The notes: a model not told the origin generated them from the letters alone. A stretch of DNA of 64,000 nucleotides from Paraburkholderia sp. ZP32-5 (GCF_021390495.1 NZ_JAJEJP010000002.1:434001-498000), one strand, 5' to 3'; numbered from the stretch's first letter, positions 55,795-64,000 are shown. Translations and numbers: made by a program.

Positions 55795-57167
55795 GCATCG
55801 CGAACATTGCCGGCGTGCTGGGCGAACGCATCGCGGCGTTCGGCTGGAACGACGTGCCCGACGAAGCATTGCGTTGGGCGCGTATCGGCATCATCGATAC
55901 GATCGGCGTGACGCTGGCCGGTGCGGCGGAACCGTGCGCGCGAATCGCGCGCACTGTAGCGGCGCCTTCCAACGGCGCGGCACTCGTGTTCGGCACGCGC
56001 GAGCGCATGAAGCCGAGCGACGCGGCGCTCGTCAACGGCACGGCCGCGCATGCGCTCGACTTCGACGATTGCAGCAACACGCTCGGTGGTCATCCGTCCG
56101 CGCCGATCCTGCCGGCGCTTTTTGCGCTGGCCGAAGACGCGCATGCGAGCGGCCGGCAACTCGTCACCGCCTACGTGGCGGGGTTCGAAGCGCAGGCCCG
56201 CATCGCGCACGCGGTCAACTTCCACCACTACGACAAGGGCTGGCATCCGACCGCGACACTCGGCGTGTTCGGCGCGTGCGCGGCGTCCGCGCATCTGCTC
56301 GAACTGGATGCGGCGCAGACGGCGACGGCATTGTCGATTGCCGCGTCGTTCGCGTCCGGCATCAAGGCCAATTTCGGCACGATGACGAAGCCGTTGCATG
56401 TCGGCCATGCGTCGCGTAATGGACTGATCGCGGCGTTACTAGCGCGCGGAGGATTCAGCGCGGGCGATGCGGCGTTCGAACATCGGCAGGGATTCTTCAA
56501 CGTCTACAACGGTGCCGGCCATTACGACGCGGAAGCCGCATTGACGCATTGGGCCGAACCGCTCGACATCATCGAGCCGGGCATCGCGATCAAGCAGTAC
56601 CCATGTTGCGGCAGCACGCATCCCGCCATCGACGCGATGCTGATGCTCGTCAGCGACTACGGCCTGAAGCCGGACGATGTCGAATCGGTAACGTCGTGGA
56701 CGCATCCACGCCGCCTTCAGCATACGAATCGCCCGCAGCCGGCCAGCGCGCTCGACGCCAAATTCAGCGTGCAGTACTGCGTGGCCCGCGCGCTCGCGCA
56801 CGGACGCGTGGTGCTGTCCGACTTCGAGGGCGACGCGTTCCTTGATCCAGCGATTCGTGCGTTGATGCAGAAGATCGTCGCCGAGCCCGATCCGCTGGCG
56901 GACCAGCAGCCCGATCATTTCGGCGCGGAAATCGTGGTGCAGTTGCTCGATGGGCGGCGTGTGTCACAACGCGTCGCGCGCGCGGCGGGCAGAACCTCGG
57001 CGAATCCGCTGCCGGATGCGCGGATCGAAGCGAAGTTTGTCGACTGTGCGAATCATGCATTGACGCCGGACGCGAGCCGCGACGTGTTGGGCATGCTGTG
57101 GCGTATCGATGGTCTGGACGACATCACCACATTGACCGCTTTACTCGAAGCTGGTTTGCGGCACTGA
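55791..57167 (+). CDS. MmgE/PrpD family protein, copy 3
   Basis: 458 aa. Of the three copies this one keeps the signature closest to PrpD and cis-aconitate decarboxylase: HALDFDDCSNTLGGHPSAPILPA. Further family segments are ATLGVFGACAASAHLLEL and KANFGTMTKPLHVGHASRNG. Its start overlaps copy 2 by four bases and is preceded by GGAG. It is the most likely of the three to be an active dehydratase, decarboxylase or epimerase on a polycarboxylate. Confidence 0.9.
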   Translation: MSIANIAGVLGERIAAFGWNDVPDEALRWARIGIIDTIGVTLAGAAEPCARIARTVAAPSNGAALVFGTRERMKPSDAALVNGTAAHALDFDDCSNTLGGHPSAPILPALFALAEDAHASGRQLVTAYVAGFEAQARIAHAVNFHHYDKGWHPTATLGVFGACAASAHLLELDAAQTATALSIAASFASGIKANFGTMTKPLHVGHASRNGLIAALLARGGFSAGDAAFEHRQGFFNVYNGAGHYDAEAALTHWAEPLDIIEPGIAIKQYPCCGSTHPAIDAMLMLVSDYGLKPDDVESVTSWTHPRRLQHTNRPQPASALDAKFSVQYCVARALAHGRVVLSDFEGDAFLDPAIRALMQKIVAEPDPLADQQPDHFGAEIVVQLLDGRRVSQRVARAAGRTSANPLPDARIEAKFVDCANHALTPDASRDVLGMLWRIDGLDDITTLTALLEAGLRH

Positions 57168-57249
57168 CGCTTCCCGTCGGGCCCGGTGGACGGCTTCATC
57201 GGCAAGAACAACCGCGCGGCTATGACCGCCGGACTGAAAGGAGACAGGC

Positions 57250-58644
57250 ATGAACGACTTACTCGTCGCCGCGCGCGTCGACCGTTTGCCGAACTCGCGG
57301 ATGCATCGCGAGTGGATGTTTCTGTTCGCGATTCCGCTGTTCTTCGATAGCTGCGATATCAACACGTTTGCATCGGCGGCACCGGCGCTGGTGCGGCATT
57401 GGCATATTGCGATCAACGAGATTGCGCTGATCACGTCCGCGAGTTTCATCGGCATGTTCTTCGGCGCAACGCTCGGCGGCTTGCTGTCCGACCGGCTCGG
57501 ACGCAAGCGCTCGCTGATGCTGTTCGTGCTGATCTCGTCGCTCGGTTCGCTGGCCACCGCGGTCGTGCCGAGCGTGCCGTATCTGTTCGCCGCGCGGGTC
57601 GTCACCGGCTTCGGCATTTCCGCGGGCATGGTGACGGTGATGACCTATATCGCCGAGCTGTTCCCGGCGCGCTCGCGCGGCACCTGGCAATCGTGGGCGA
57701 TGGTGATCAACCTGTGCGCGATTCCGTTGACGAACCTGGTCGCGCGGTTGCTCGTGCCGTACGGCCCGGACGGCTGGCGCTGGGTGTTCGTATGGGGCGC
57801 GCTGGGCATCGCGTTTCCGCTGTTCGCGAAGCGGCTTCCCGAGTCGCCGCGCTGGAGCGTGCGAGCGGGGCGCTTCAGCGACGCGGAAGCGGCGCTCGCG
57901 GCGATGGAGGCACGCAGCATTGCCGAAGGCAATGTACTGACTTCGCCGCAGGTCGTCGCGCGAGCGCCCGAACCGCGCGAACCGTGGACGACGATGTTCA
58001 ACTCCGTGTACCGCCGCCGCACGTTCGCGCTGTGCGCGATCTGGCTGCTGCAGACGATCGGCTTCTACGGTTTCGAAGCGTGGGTGCCGACCTTGCTGGT
58101 GCATCACGGCATCACGATTGCGCGCAGCCTCACGTATTTCACGCTGATCAACGTGGGTGCGCCGCTCGGCGCATTGCTCGCGGTTTATCCCGCCGATCGT
58201 TTCGAACGCAAGCATCTGATCGCGCTGGTCGCGTTGCTGATCGCCGGATTCGGTCTGCTATACGGATTGAGCTTTAAACCCGTGCTGATCGTCACGTTCG
58301 GCTTCGCGGTCGGCATGCTGACGCAAACCTTCGCGACGCTGCTCTATGCGTACACGCCCGAGCAGTTTCCGACCGGCGTGCGCAACAGCGCGACAGGTCT
58401 CACCTACGGCGCGGGCCGGATCGCGAACGTCGCGAATGCGTTCGTGATCGCCGCCGTCTATACGAACTACGGCTACGCGACGGTGTTTATGTATATCGCG
58501 GGCGCGTGGTTCCTGACCGCGCTGATCACGCTGGTGTTCGGCCCGAAGACGACAGGCCGCAGCCTCGAAACCTTGAACCCGGCCGTGGATGCCGAGGGCG
58601 ACACGAGTGCGTTGTCGCCCATCGCCGAATACACGCGGCGCTAG
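57250..58644 (+). CDS. MFS transporter, second in the operon
   Basis: 464 aa, 12 helices, of the sugar-porter / AAHS-like group (FFDSCDINTFASAAPALVRHW in helix 1, motif A LLSDRLGRKRSL, and PESPRWSVRAGR after helix 6). AAAGGAGAC lies just before the ATG. Its presence beside an MHS transporter suggests that the operon moves two compounds, for example substrate in and product or a second substrate through the other, or that uptake is duplicated. Gap of 82 bases to the previous gene and 34 to the next. Confidence 0.88.
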   Translation: MNDLLVAARVDRLPNSRMHREWMFLFAIPLFFDSCDINTFASAAPALVRHWHIAINEIALITSASFIGMFFGATLGGLLSDRLGRKRSLMLFVLISSLGSLATAVVPSVPYLFAARVVTGFGISAGMVTVMTYIAELFPARSRGTWQSWAMVINLCAIPLTNLVARLLVPYGPDGWRWVFVWGALGIAFPLFAKRLPESPRWSVRAGRFSDAEAALAAMEARSIAEGNVLTSPQVVARAPEPREPWTTMFNSVYRRRTFALCAIWLLQTIGFYGFEAWVPTLLVHHGITIARSLTYFTLINVGAPLGALLAVYPADRFERKHLIALVALLIAGFGLLYGLSFKPVLIVTFGFAVGMLTQTFATLLYAYTPEQFPTGVRNSATGLTYGAGRIANVANAFVIAAVYTNYGYATVFMYIAGAWFLTALITLVFGPKTTGRSLETLNPAVDAEGDTSALSPIAEYTRR

Positions 58645-58678
58645 GGTTTGCGTATATCTGGAACTGGAGAGCCAACTG

Positions 58679-60178
58679 ATGACCATCGACACATTCAATG
58701 ATATCGACGTACTCGTAATCGGCGCGGGCAACGCGGCGGCCAATGCGGCGTTGTCCGCGCGCGAAGGCGGCGCGAAGCGCATCGTGCTGCTGGAGAGCGC
58801 GCCGCAGGAAGCGCGTGGCGGCAACTCCGCATTTACCGGCGGCGCGTTCCGCTTCGTCTACGAATCCGTCGACGATCTGTTGAAGCTCGCGCCGGATATC
58901 GCGGAACTGGACTTGCCGAATATCGATTTCGGCACCTATACGAGCGAGCAGTATTTCGACGATATCGGCCGTCTGACGGAGTTTCGCGCCGATCCGGATC
59001 TGACCGAGGTACTGATCGGCAACAGCTATGACGCCGCGCTATGGCTCAAGCGGCACGGCGTGCGATTCCAGCCGGCGCTGGGGCGCCAGGCGTTTCGCGT
59101 CGAAGGCAAGTTCCGCTTCTGGGGTGGCCTTGCCTGCCACATTCTGGGCGGCGGCACGCATCTGGTCGAAACACTGCATCAGGCGTTGAAAGACGCCGGC
59201 ATCGAAGTGGCTTATCGAACCCAGGCAATGGGCCTGCTGCATGGCGACACGGGTATCGAAGGCGTACGCGCGATGCGCGATGGCCGGCCGGTCGAAATCC
59301 GCGCGAAGGCCGTGGTGCTCGCCTGCGGCGGTTTCGAATCGAACCCGGAGATGCGCGCGCGCTATCTCGGGCCGAACTGGGACCTCGCGAAAGTGCGTGG
59401 CACCCGCTACAACACCGGCTGGGGCCACAAGATGGCGATGGAAATCGGCGCGGCGGTCACCGGCCACTGGTCGGGCGCGCATGCGGTGCAGTGGGACATG
59501 AACGCGCCCGAGTACGGTGACCTGACGATCGGCGATCGCTTCCAGAAACACAATTACCCGTTCGGGATTCTGGTGAATGCGAAGGGCGAGCGTTTTCTCG
59601 ACGAAGGTCTCGACTTCCACAGCTACACGTACGCGAAATACGGGCACGAAGTACTGCGCCAGCCCGGACTTTTCGCGTGGCAGATCTTCGATCAGAAGGT
59701 CGTCAAGCTGCTGCGCGACGAGTACCGGATTGCACGCATCACGAAAGAAACCGCGAACACGTTCGAAGAACTCGCGCAGAAACTGACGGGCGTCGATCCG
59801 GAGGGCTTTCTGCGTACCGTGCGCGCGTATAACGATGCGCCACGGCCCGATGTGTCGTTTAATCCGAACATTCACGACGGTCTGCGCACGAAGGGGCTCG
59901 CGATCGATAAAACCAACTGGGCCAACCGGCTCGATACGCCGCCGTATGAAGCCTATGGCGTGACCACCGGCGTGACGTTCACGTTCGGCGGTCTCAGGGT
60001 ATCGACCGAGGCCGAGGTGCTCGATGCGTCGGGTGCGCCGATTCGCGGGCTGTTCGCGGCGGGCGAGATCGTCGGCGGTCTCTACTATCACAACTACGGC
60101 AGCGGCACGGGGCTCGTCGCTGGCGTCGTGTTCGGGCGGCGTGCCGGCGCGGGGGCAGCGCGGCTCGCCGCGCGCTGA
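58679..60178 (+). CDS. tcuA: FAD-dependent tricarballylate dehydrogenase-like protein (TcuA family)
   Basis: 499 aa flavoprotein of the fumarate reductase/succinate dehydrogenase group. The dinucleotide fold DVLVIGAGNAAANAALSARE at residue about 9, the GGNSAFTGGAFRF segment, and the C-terminal LFAAGEIVGGLYYHNYGSG FAD site are present. TcuA oxidises tricarballylate to cis-aconitate in Salmonella. The tcuB electron-transfer partner is not here, so electrons must go elsewhere. GGAGA lies 8 bases before the start at 58679. In context it probably introduces a C=C bond in a polycarboxylate that a PrpD-type enzyme acts on. Confidence 0.82.
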   Translation: MTIDTFNDIDVLVIGAGNAAANAALSAREGGAKRIVLLESAPQEARGGNSAFTGGAFRFVYESVDDLLKLAPDIAELDLPNIDFGTYTSEQYFDDIGRLTEFRADPDLTEVLIGNSYDAALWLKRHGVRFQPALGRQAFRVEGKFRFWGGLACHILGGGTHLVETLHQALKDAGIEVAYRTQAMGLLHGDTGIEGVRAMRDGRPVEIRAKAVVLACGGFESNPEMRARYLGPNWDLAKVRGTRYNTGWGHKMAMEIGAAVTGHWSGAHAVQWDMNAPEYGDLTIGDRFQKHNYPFGILVNAKGERFLDEGLDFHSYTYAKYGHEVLRQPGLFAWQIFDQKVVKLLRDEYRIARITKETANTFEELAQKLTGVDPEGFLRTVRAYNDAPRPDVSFNPNIHDGLRTKGLAIDKTNWANRLDTPPYEAYGVTTGVTFTFGGLRVSTEAEVLDASGAPIRGLFAAGEIVGGLYYHNYGSGTGLVAGVVFGRRAGAGAARLAAR

Positions 60179-60203
60179 TTCGCAAGCCCGGAGACTCGCT
60201 ACG

Positions 60204-61307
60204 ATGCTGCTGATAGATAACGATTGTGTGGCCCGTGTACTGACGATGCGCGCTTGCATCGACGTGCAGGAACTCGCGTTCGCCGGGTTGCCGGGGGGCG
60301 CGTCGATTGGGCGTCCGCGTATCGACACGTATGTGCCGACACGCGACGACGACAGCTATTACCGTTTCGGCTCGGTCGATGGCGCAACCGACGGCATTCT
60401 CGCGGTCCGCCTCAAATCGGACGTGATGGTATGGCCGCGCGACGCCGACGGCCGCGTGGGCAGCGAGCAGAAGTACTGCGTCGAGCCCGGCACGTACTGC
60501 GGGCTGGTGATGCTGTTCAGCACCGACAACGGCGCGCCGCTCGCGATGCTCAACGACGGCCATCTGCAACATATGCGCGTGGGCGGCGCGGCGGGGCTCG
60601 GCACCCGGCTGCTGGCGCGCGAGGACTCAAATGTGGTCGGCATGATCGGCTCGGGCGGCATGGCGGAGACCTTTCTCGAAGCGCTGATCGCGGTACGCGA
60701 TATCCAGCGCGTGCGTGTGTTCAGCCGTCGCGAGGCGAACCGTGTGCGTTTTGCGCGCGACATGCAGGCGAAATTCGGCATTGGTATCGAAGCAGTGGGC
60801 TCGGCCGAACAGGCGGTGCGCGGTGCGGATATCGTCGCCACCTGCACCGACAGCATGACCCCCGTGCTCGACGCCGACTGGCTGGAGCCGGGCATGCATG
60901 TGGTCGCGCTGACGCCGCGCGAATTCGACGCAAAAGTGGCCGCGCGTTTCGACGTGTGTATCGCGCAAGGTCGCGAACGGTTGCCGCTGGCGGAGAGCGA
61001 GCGCTTCAGTCAACGCGTGTCTGGCAGCCCGAATGCGTTCATCGGTGGTAGTGATGAGGAGCGCAGGCGTTTGCCGGTGTCACGTGGAGAACGTGTGGAT
61101 ACGACGGACTGGCCGATTTATACCGATGTGATTAGCGGCCGTGCGCCTGGTCGTACGGATGATCGGCAGATCACGTTCTACTACACGGTGGGTAATTGGG
61201 GCGTGCAGTTCGCGGCGGTGGGCGGGCATGTGTATCGGGAAGCGTCGCGGCTGGGGCTCGGCATGTCGTTGCCGGATCACTATTTTTTGCAGTCGATCAG
61301 GAATTGA
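60204..61307 (+). CDS. Ornithine cyclodeaminase/mu-crystallin family enzyme
   Basis: 367 aa NAD(P)-binding protein. The Rossmann motif GMIGSGGMAETFLEAL and the following RVRVFSRREANRVRFA are typical, as is the dimerisation part LAMLNDGHLQHMRVGGAAGLG. The family contains ornithine cyclodeaminase, alanine dehydrogenase (archaeal), imino-acid reductases, and SbnB-type dehydrogenases that cleave N-substituted amino acids. Last gene of the operon, 25 bases after the tcuA-like gene. It hints that the substrate or an intermediate contains nitrogen. It lacks the length and start of true ornithine cyclodeaminases, so substrate is open. Confidence 0.85.
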   Translation: MLLIDNDCVARVLTMRACIDVQELAFAGLPGGASIGRPRIDTYVPTRDDDSYYRFGSVDGATDGILAVRLKSDVMVWPRDADGRVGSEQKYCVEPGTYCGLVMLFSTDNGAPLAMLNDGHLQHMRVGGAAGLGTRLLAREDSNVVGMIGSGGMAETFLEALIAVRDIQRVRVFSRREANRVRFARDMQAKFGIGIEAVGSAEQAVRGADIVATCTDSMTPVLDADWLEPGMHVVALTPREFDAKVAARFDVCIAQGRERLPLAESERFSQRVSGSPNAFIGGSDEERRRLPVSRGERVDTTDWPIYTDVISGRAPGRTDDRQITFYYTVGNWGVQFAAVGGHVYREASRLGLGMSLPDHYFLQSIRN

Positions 61308-61366
61308 GTGGGTGTTGCTTGAGCACCACCTGAGCGCCGTCTGAACGCTTAACGACCATACTGACT

Positions 61367-62566
61367 TCATCCGGGCTTGCCGTCGGCTCGGGCGAGCACC
61401 AGCCACGGCGCGTATCGAACGCAATAGAGAATCAGCGCGGCTGCCCAGCATAGACCGGATGCGTAGATCCAGTTCATCGAGAATCGCGGTGCGAACCAGG
61501 GGCCGAACACGCGGATCAGCGTCGCCAGAATCAACAGGCCGTAGCAGGCGAGTTCGACGCTGCCGGCCACCAGCGGGCGTCCGGTATGTCCGCGTGCAGT
61601 GCGCGTGATCATCGCGATGATTGCGCAACTGATCACGCCGACCGTGAACATATGAATCGCGGCCGAATGCGGCGCGACGCCGAGCACGGCGAGTGCCAGC
61701 ATCACGAAGCCCAATGGAATGCCCGCGTAGGCGATATGGAGAATGAGCAGGATCGGGCGATTGCCAACGCGCCATGAACGCCATCCGGCGAGCCGCAGGC
61801 CATGAACGAGCGCCGCCGCGGCGGACACGGCAACGATCGCCAACCACGGCGCGCCTAGCGCATCGAGCAGAAACGCCAGCAAAGTGGCCGGAATAACGGT
61901 CGCTTCGACGGCACGCCAGCGCTTTGCGCTGAAACCCGGCACCGCATTAGCCGTGAACGACGGAATGATGCGCCCGCCGATGATCGTCACGAACAGCACC
62001 AGCATACCGACCGCGAACCAGCCGCCGCGTAATGCCCAGTCGCTGTGACCATGGCTTGCCCATACGTGGAAGAGCACGTTGAGCAGCGCGAGCAAGCCGA
62101 GCGCGAGCGGCAAAAAGACATTGTGACGATTCTTCGCCGTTAGCAGCACGCGCAACAGAACGAGCGCAACCACGGGCAGAAACGCGACGTCCACGATGGC
62201 GCCGAGCGGATTCACGCCGCGCCACATCAGAAGCCGGCCCGCGAGCCAGAGCAGCCACAGCGCGGCAAGACCGGCGCCATGCGCGGGATTCACGCTGGTC
62301 CACGCGCGCACGGCAGTCAGCAAAAAACCCACGACGATCGCGGCGCCAAATCCAAAGATCATTTCATGCACATGCCACAGCGTTCCCGACATGTATGACG
62401 TGGAATTCAGCAGCGGCCAGCCGGCCAACGCGCCGAGCCACAGCAGCATCGCGATGCCGCCGAACAGCGCGCCGGCCAGGTAGAAAGGTCTGAATCCGAG
62501 TGCCCATAGCGCAATGCGTGGGGTGTTGTTGACTCGGTCCGATTCGATGTTGATGGCCGGCTTCAT
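61367..62566 (-). CDS. NnrS family membrane protein
   Basis: 399 aa, about 12 membrane helices. Family markers are GFRPFYLAGALFGGIAMLLWL at the start, the WHVHEMIFGFGAAIVVGFLLTA haem/metal-type histidine segment and GGRIIPSFTANAV in the middle. NnrS proteins protect against nitric oxide stress, keeping iron from forming dinitrosyl complexes. GGAG lies 5-6 bases before the ATG. It stands alone, convergent with the operon before it; no NO reductase is adjacent. Confidence 0.9.
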   Translation of the reverse strand: MKPAINIESDRVNNTPRIALWALGFRPFYLAGALFGGIAMLLWLGALAGWPLLNSTSYMSGTLWHVHEMIFGFGAAIVVGFLLTAVRAWTSVNPAHGAGLAALWLLWLAGRLLMWRGVNPLGAIVDVAFLPVVALVLLRVLLTAKNRHNVFLPLALGLLALLNVLFHVWASHGHSDWALRGGWFAVGMLVLFVTIIGGRIIPSFTANAVPGFSAKRWRAVEATVIPATLLAFLLDALGAPWLAIVAVSAAAALVHGLRLAGWRSWRVGNRPILLILHIAYAGIPLGFVMLALAVLGVAPHSAAIHMFTVGVISCAIIAMITRTARGHTGRPLVAGSVELACYGLLILATLIRVFGPWFAPRFSMNWIYASGLCWAAALILYCVRYAPWLVLARADGKPG

Positions 62567-62617
62567 GGCTGCTCCAAACGGCGACTAGGCGTTGATTCAT
62601 CTTATACGTCGGCGTTT

Positions 62618-62635
62618 TTCGTCGCATGCGACGAA
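62618..62635. promoter_or_regulatory. Perfect 18-bp palindrome upstream of nnrS
   Basis: TTCGTCGCATGCGACGAA is its own reverse complement, about 55 bases before the nnrS start. It does not resemble the NsrR or FNR consensus sites I know, so another regulator is likely. Confidence 0.55.
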
Positions 62636-62758
62636 TGTTCGCGATAGGGCGCGCGGTGCAACGGGCATGTCGGTGTTCATCGGAGGGGCGTTTTGTCGGC
62701 GAGCTTCACGCCGTGCGTTGGGACGTAGTGCATTCAAAACCGCGAAAAGCCGGGGAAA

Positions 62759-62772
62759 TTTTGTAGGCAAAA
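62759..62772. promoter_or_regulatory. GntR-like operator, copy 1
   Basis: TTTTGTAGGCAAAA, an imperfect copy of the palindrome at 62901. Its flank AATTGGCCAAT is shared (inverted) with the flank of copy 2, so the two sites form a large inverted repeat 142 bases apart. Confidence 0.6.
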
Positions 62773-62900
62773 TTGGCCAATCGCCGGCAATGGTAAGACG
62801 AGAAAATCAGGCAGCCAGCCCAGATGAATTCAATTCATCCGCTAAATAACGCGGGTAAACGATTGTCGATCTGGTCAAAACTCGTCTTGACCGGCCAATT

Positions 62901-62914
62901 TTTTGTCTACAAAA
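62901..62914. promoter_or_regulatory. GntR-like operator, copy 2
   Basis: TTTTGTCTACAAAA, a perfect palindrome apart from the central CT/AG step, with GGCCAATT on its left. The TTGT-N2-ACAA core is the style of FCD-type GntR regulators such as VanR. It lies 50 bases before the hydrolase start. Confidence 0.65.
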
Positions 62915-62964
62915 TCGTCACTGAAATTGATAAAACACATCTCTTCCCCTCATCCGGTACTACG

Positions 62965-63813
62965 ATGAAAACGCAATTCGCCGACATCGATGGCCTGATC
63001 ACGCGGTATCTGATTGCCGGCGAAGGCCCGTTGCTGCTGCTCGTGCATCCGGTCGGTTATCCGGCCGAGATTTACGCGCGTAATCTCGATGCGCTCGCCA
63101 CGCAGCGCACGGTCGTCGCGATGGATTTGCCGGGCCAGGGCTTTTCGGCCGCGCCTTCGGCCTGGGCACCCGCGCCGCAAGTCGTGATGGCGCGCCACGC
63201 GGCAGCGCTCGCGACGCATCTCGGTCACGAACGCTTCTCGATCGTCGGCAGCTCGCTCGGCGGACTGGTCGCGGCGCTGGTTGCATTGAATGCGCCGGAG
63301 CGCGTCGAGCGGCTCGTGCTGATCGGCACCGGTTCGGTGTTCAACGAGCCGCACGGCCAGCCTGAAGTGCTGCAGCGCGTGTATGCAAACGGCTCGCGCG
63401 TGTACGCGGATCCGTCGTTCGCGACGCTGCGCGCGCGTATCGCCAACACCTGCTTTATCGCGCCCGAAGCCGACGACATCCTGCTCGCGCATATGACTGC
63501 GTACGCGTGGCCGGGCGCGGCCGATCACTATCGGCAAATCGTCGACACGCTTGCCGCGACGATCGCCGATCCCGAATGCAACGCCTATCCGCATCTCGAA
63601 CGTATGACGATGCCGACGCTGATCGTCGCCGGTGACGAAGACACGCGCACGTCGATCGACGCGCATCGGCGCGGCGGCGCGCGGATGCGCGATGCGCGCC
63701 TTCTGACCTTCGCGCGCTGCGGACATCTGCCGTTTCTCGAATGCGCGAGCGCATTCAACGAAGCCGTCGATACCTTCCTGCGCGGTGGCGAAGTAGGCGA
63801 ACGTCTTGCTTGA
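62965..63813 (+). CDS. Alpha/beta hydrolase, probable first gene of an aromatic catabolic operon
   Basis: 282 aa. The nucleophile elbow is GSSLGG, the acid an aspartate in VAGDEDTRTS and the base a histidine in RCGHLPFLE; the oxyanion region reads LLVHPVGYPAE instead of the usual HGxG. This is the meta-cleavage-product hydrolase / enol-lactonase superfamily. The start at 62965 removes 47 residues that overlap the operator zone. A Rieske dioxygenase gene begins 52 bases downstream, so it probably hydrolyses an ester or ring-cleavage product in that pathway. Confidence 0.88.
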   Translation: MKTQFADIDGLITRYLIAGEGPLLLLVHPVGYPAEIYARNLDALATQRTVVAMDLPGQGFSAAPSAWAPAPQVVMARHAAALATHLGHERFSIVGSSLGGLVAALVALNAPERVERLVLIGTGSVFNEPHGQPEVLQRVYANGSRVYADPSFATLRARIANTCFIAPEADDILLAHMTAYAWPGAADHYRQIVDTLAATIADPECNAYPHLERMTMPTLIVAGDEDTRTSIDAHRRGGARMRDARLLTFARCGHLPFLECASAFNEAVDTFLRGGEVGERLA

Positions 63814-63865
63814 ATTCATGGTGACGCCTCGCGTCGCGCAACCTCGATAGCCTGTGGAGAACGAT

Positions 63866-64000
63866 ATGCAGCAAGCCGTAGTGCGACCGCCGACGCATAA
63901 CAGCGCCGACGCGGACCTTGCAATCGACGATCTGGTGCGCGACGACCGCGTGCGCGCCGATGTGTACACCGACGCGCATCTGTTCGATCTCGAGATGGAA
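63866..64000 (+). CDS. Rieske aromatic-ring-hydroxylating dioxygenase alpha subunit, N-terminal fragment
   Basis: Only 45 residues lie in the window. The end, VRADVYTDAHLFDLEME, matches the conserved start of Rieske oxygenase large subunits (V-x-R-x-V-Y-T-D-x-x-(I/L)-F-x-x-E-M-E). GGAGA lies 5 bases before the ATG. The Rieske cysteines and histidines and the iron site would lie beyond the window. Together with the upstream hydrolase it indicates an aromatic degradation operon. Confidence 0.75.
   Translation, partial: MQQAVVRPPTHNSADADLAIDDLVRDDRVRADVYTDAHLFDLEME

Larger units (their letters stand above)
62567..62964. other. Divergent control region nnrS / aromatic catabolic operon
   Basis: About 400 bases, no gene. 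It contains an 18-bp palindrome near nnrS and two GntR-like operators nearer the hydrolase gene, all listed. AT-rich from 62730 to 62945, probably the promoter zone of the + strand operon. Confidence 0.6.

Noticed and set aside
59039..60328. 429-aa open frame opposite the tcuA-like gene
   Set aside because: Same antisense pattern; the + strand flavoprotein has FAD motifs and a ribosome binding site.

Overview
The window looks like a chromosomal segment of a beta-proteobacterium of the Burkholderia / Paraburkholderia / Caballeronia type. The evidence is a high-GC genome with strong G/C third-position bias, many orphan transporters and regulators of catabolic genes, OmpC-type porins with beta-proteobacterial signatures, a monomeric isocitrate dehydrogenase, and a 6S RNA. 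I see no insertion sequence, integrase, tRNA, rRNA or CRISPR array. Genus assignment is an inference from gene content, not from a search.

Layout. 1-6.8 kb: end of icd, a small conserved protein, a DASS-type anion transporter, and a FadR-type GntR regulator divergent from glucarate dehydratase gudD, which has a readable promoter and a large palindrome. 6.9-10.4 kb: a DHA2-type MFS exporter divergent from a porin, then a 6S RNA gene (ssrS) on the minus strand with its own promoter and terminator. 10.6-15.1 kb: dienelactone hydrolase family protein, an AraC regulator tightly followed by an M20 carbamoylase/amidohydrolase, a small protein, and an Ogt-type alkyl-DNA repair methyltransferase. 15.2-24.3 kb: a leucine-rich-repeat protein kinase followed by an orphan periplasmic sugar-binding protein, then PRC-barrel, LysE, Nudix, AtoE-type transporter, kynurenine-formamidase-like esterase, two small proteins and a MarR regulator with an unusual nested operator array.

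24.9-33.8 kb is a two-partner secretion locus: a 2343-residue TpsA adhesin with an extended signal peptide, two GLUG arrays and six tandem MBG units of exactly 243 bp, followed by its TpsB outer-membrane transporter. ilvD, an aromatic-acid-type MFS and a second porin follow. 39.7-46.9 kb is a 2413-residue classical autotransporter with a large in-frame internal duplication. Next come an unrecognised cysteine-free 506-residue protein and a chemotaxis receptor.

50.5-61.3 kb is the most interesting part. A LysR regulator is divergent from a compact run of seven genes: three different MmgE/PrpD-family proteins, an MHS-type and a second MFS transporter, a TcuA-like FAD dehydrogenase, and an ornithine-cyclodeaminase/mu-crystallin family enzyme. 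This reads as a catabolic operon for a polycarboxylic or amino-polycarboxylic acid that I cannot match to a described pathway. After a convergent NnrS gene, the window ends in the start of another catabolic operon (alpha/beta hydrolase, then a Rieske dioxygenase alpha subunit), preceded by two copies of a GntR-like operator.
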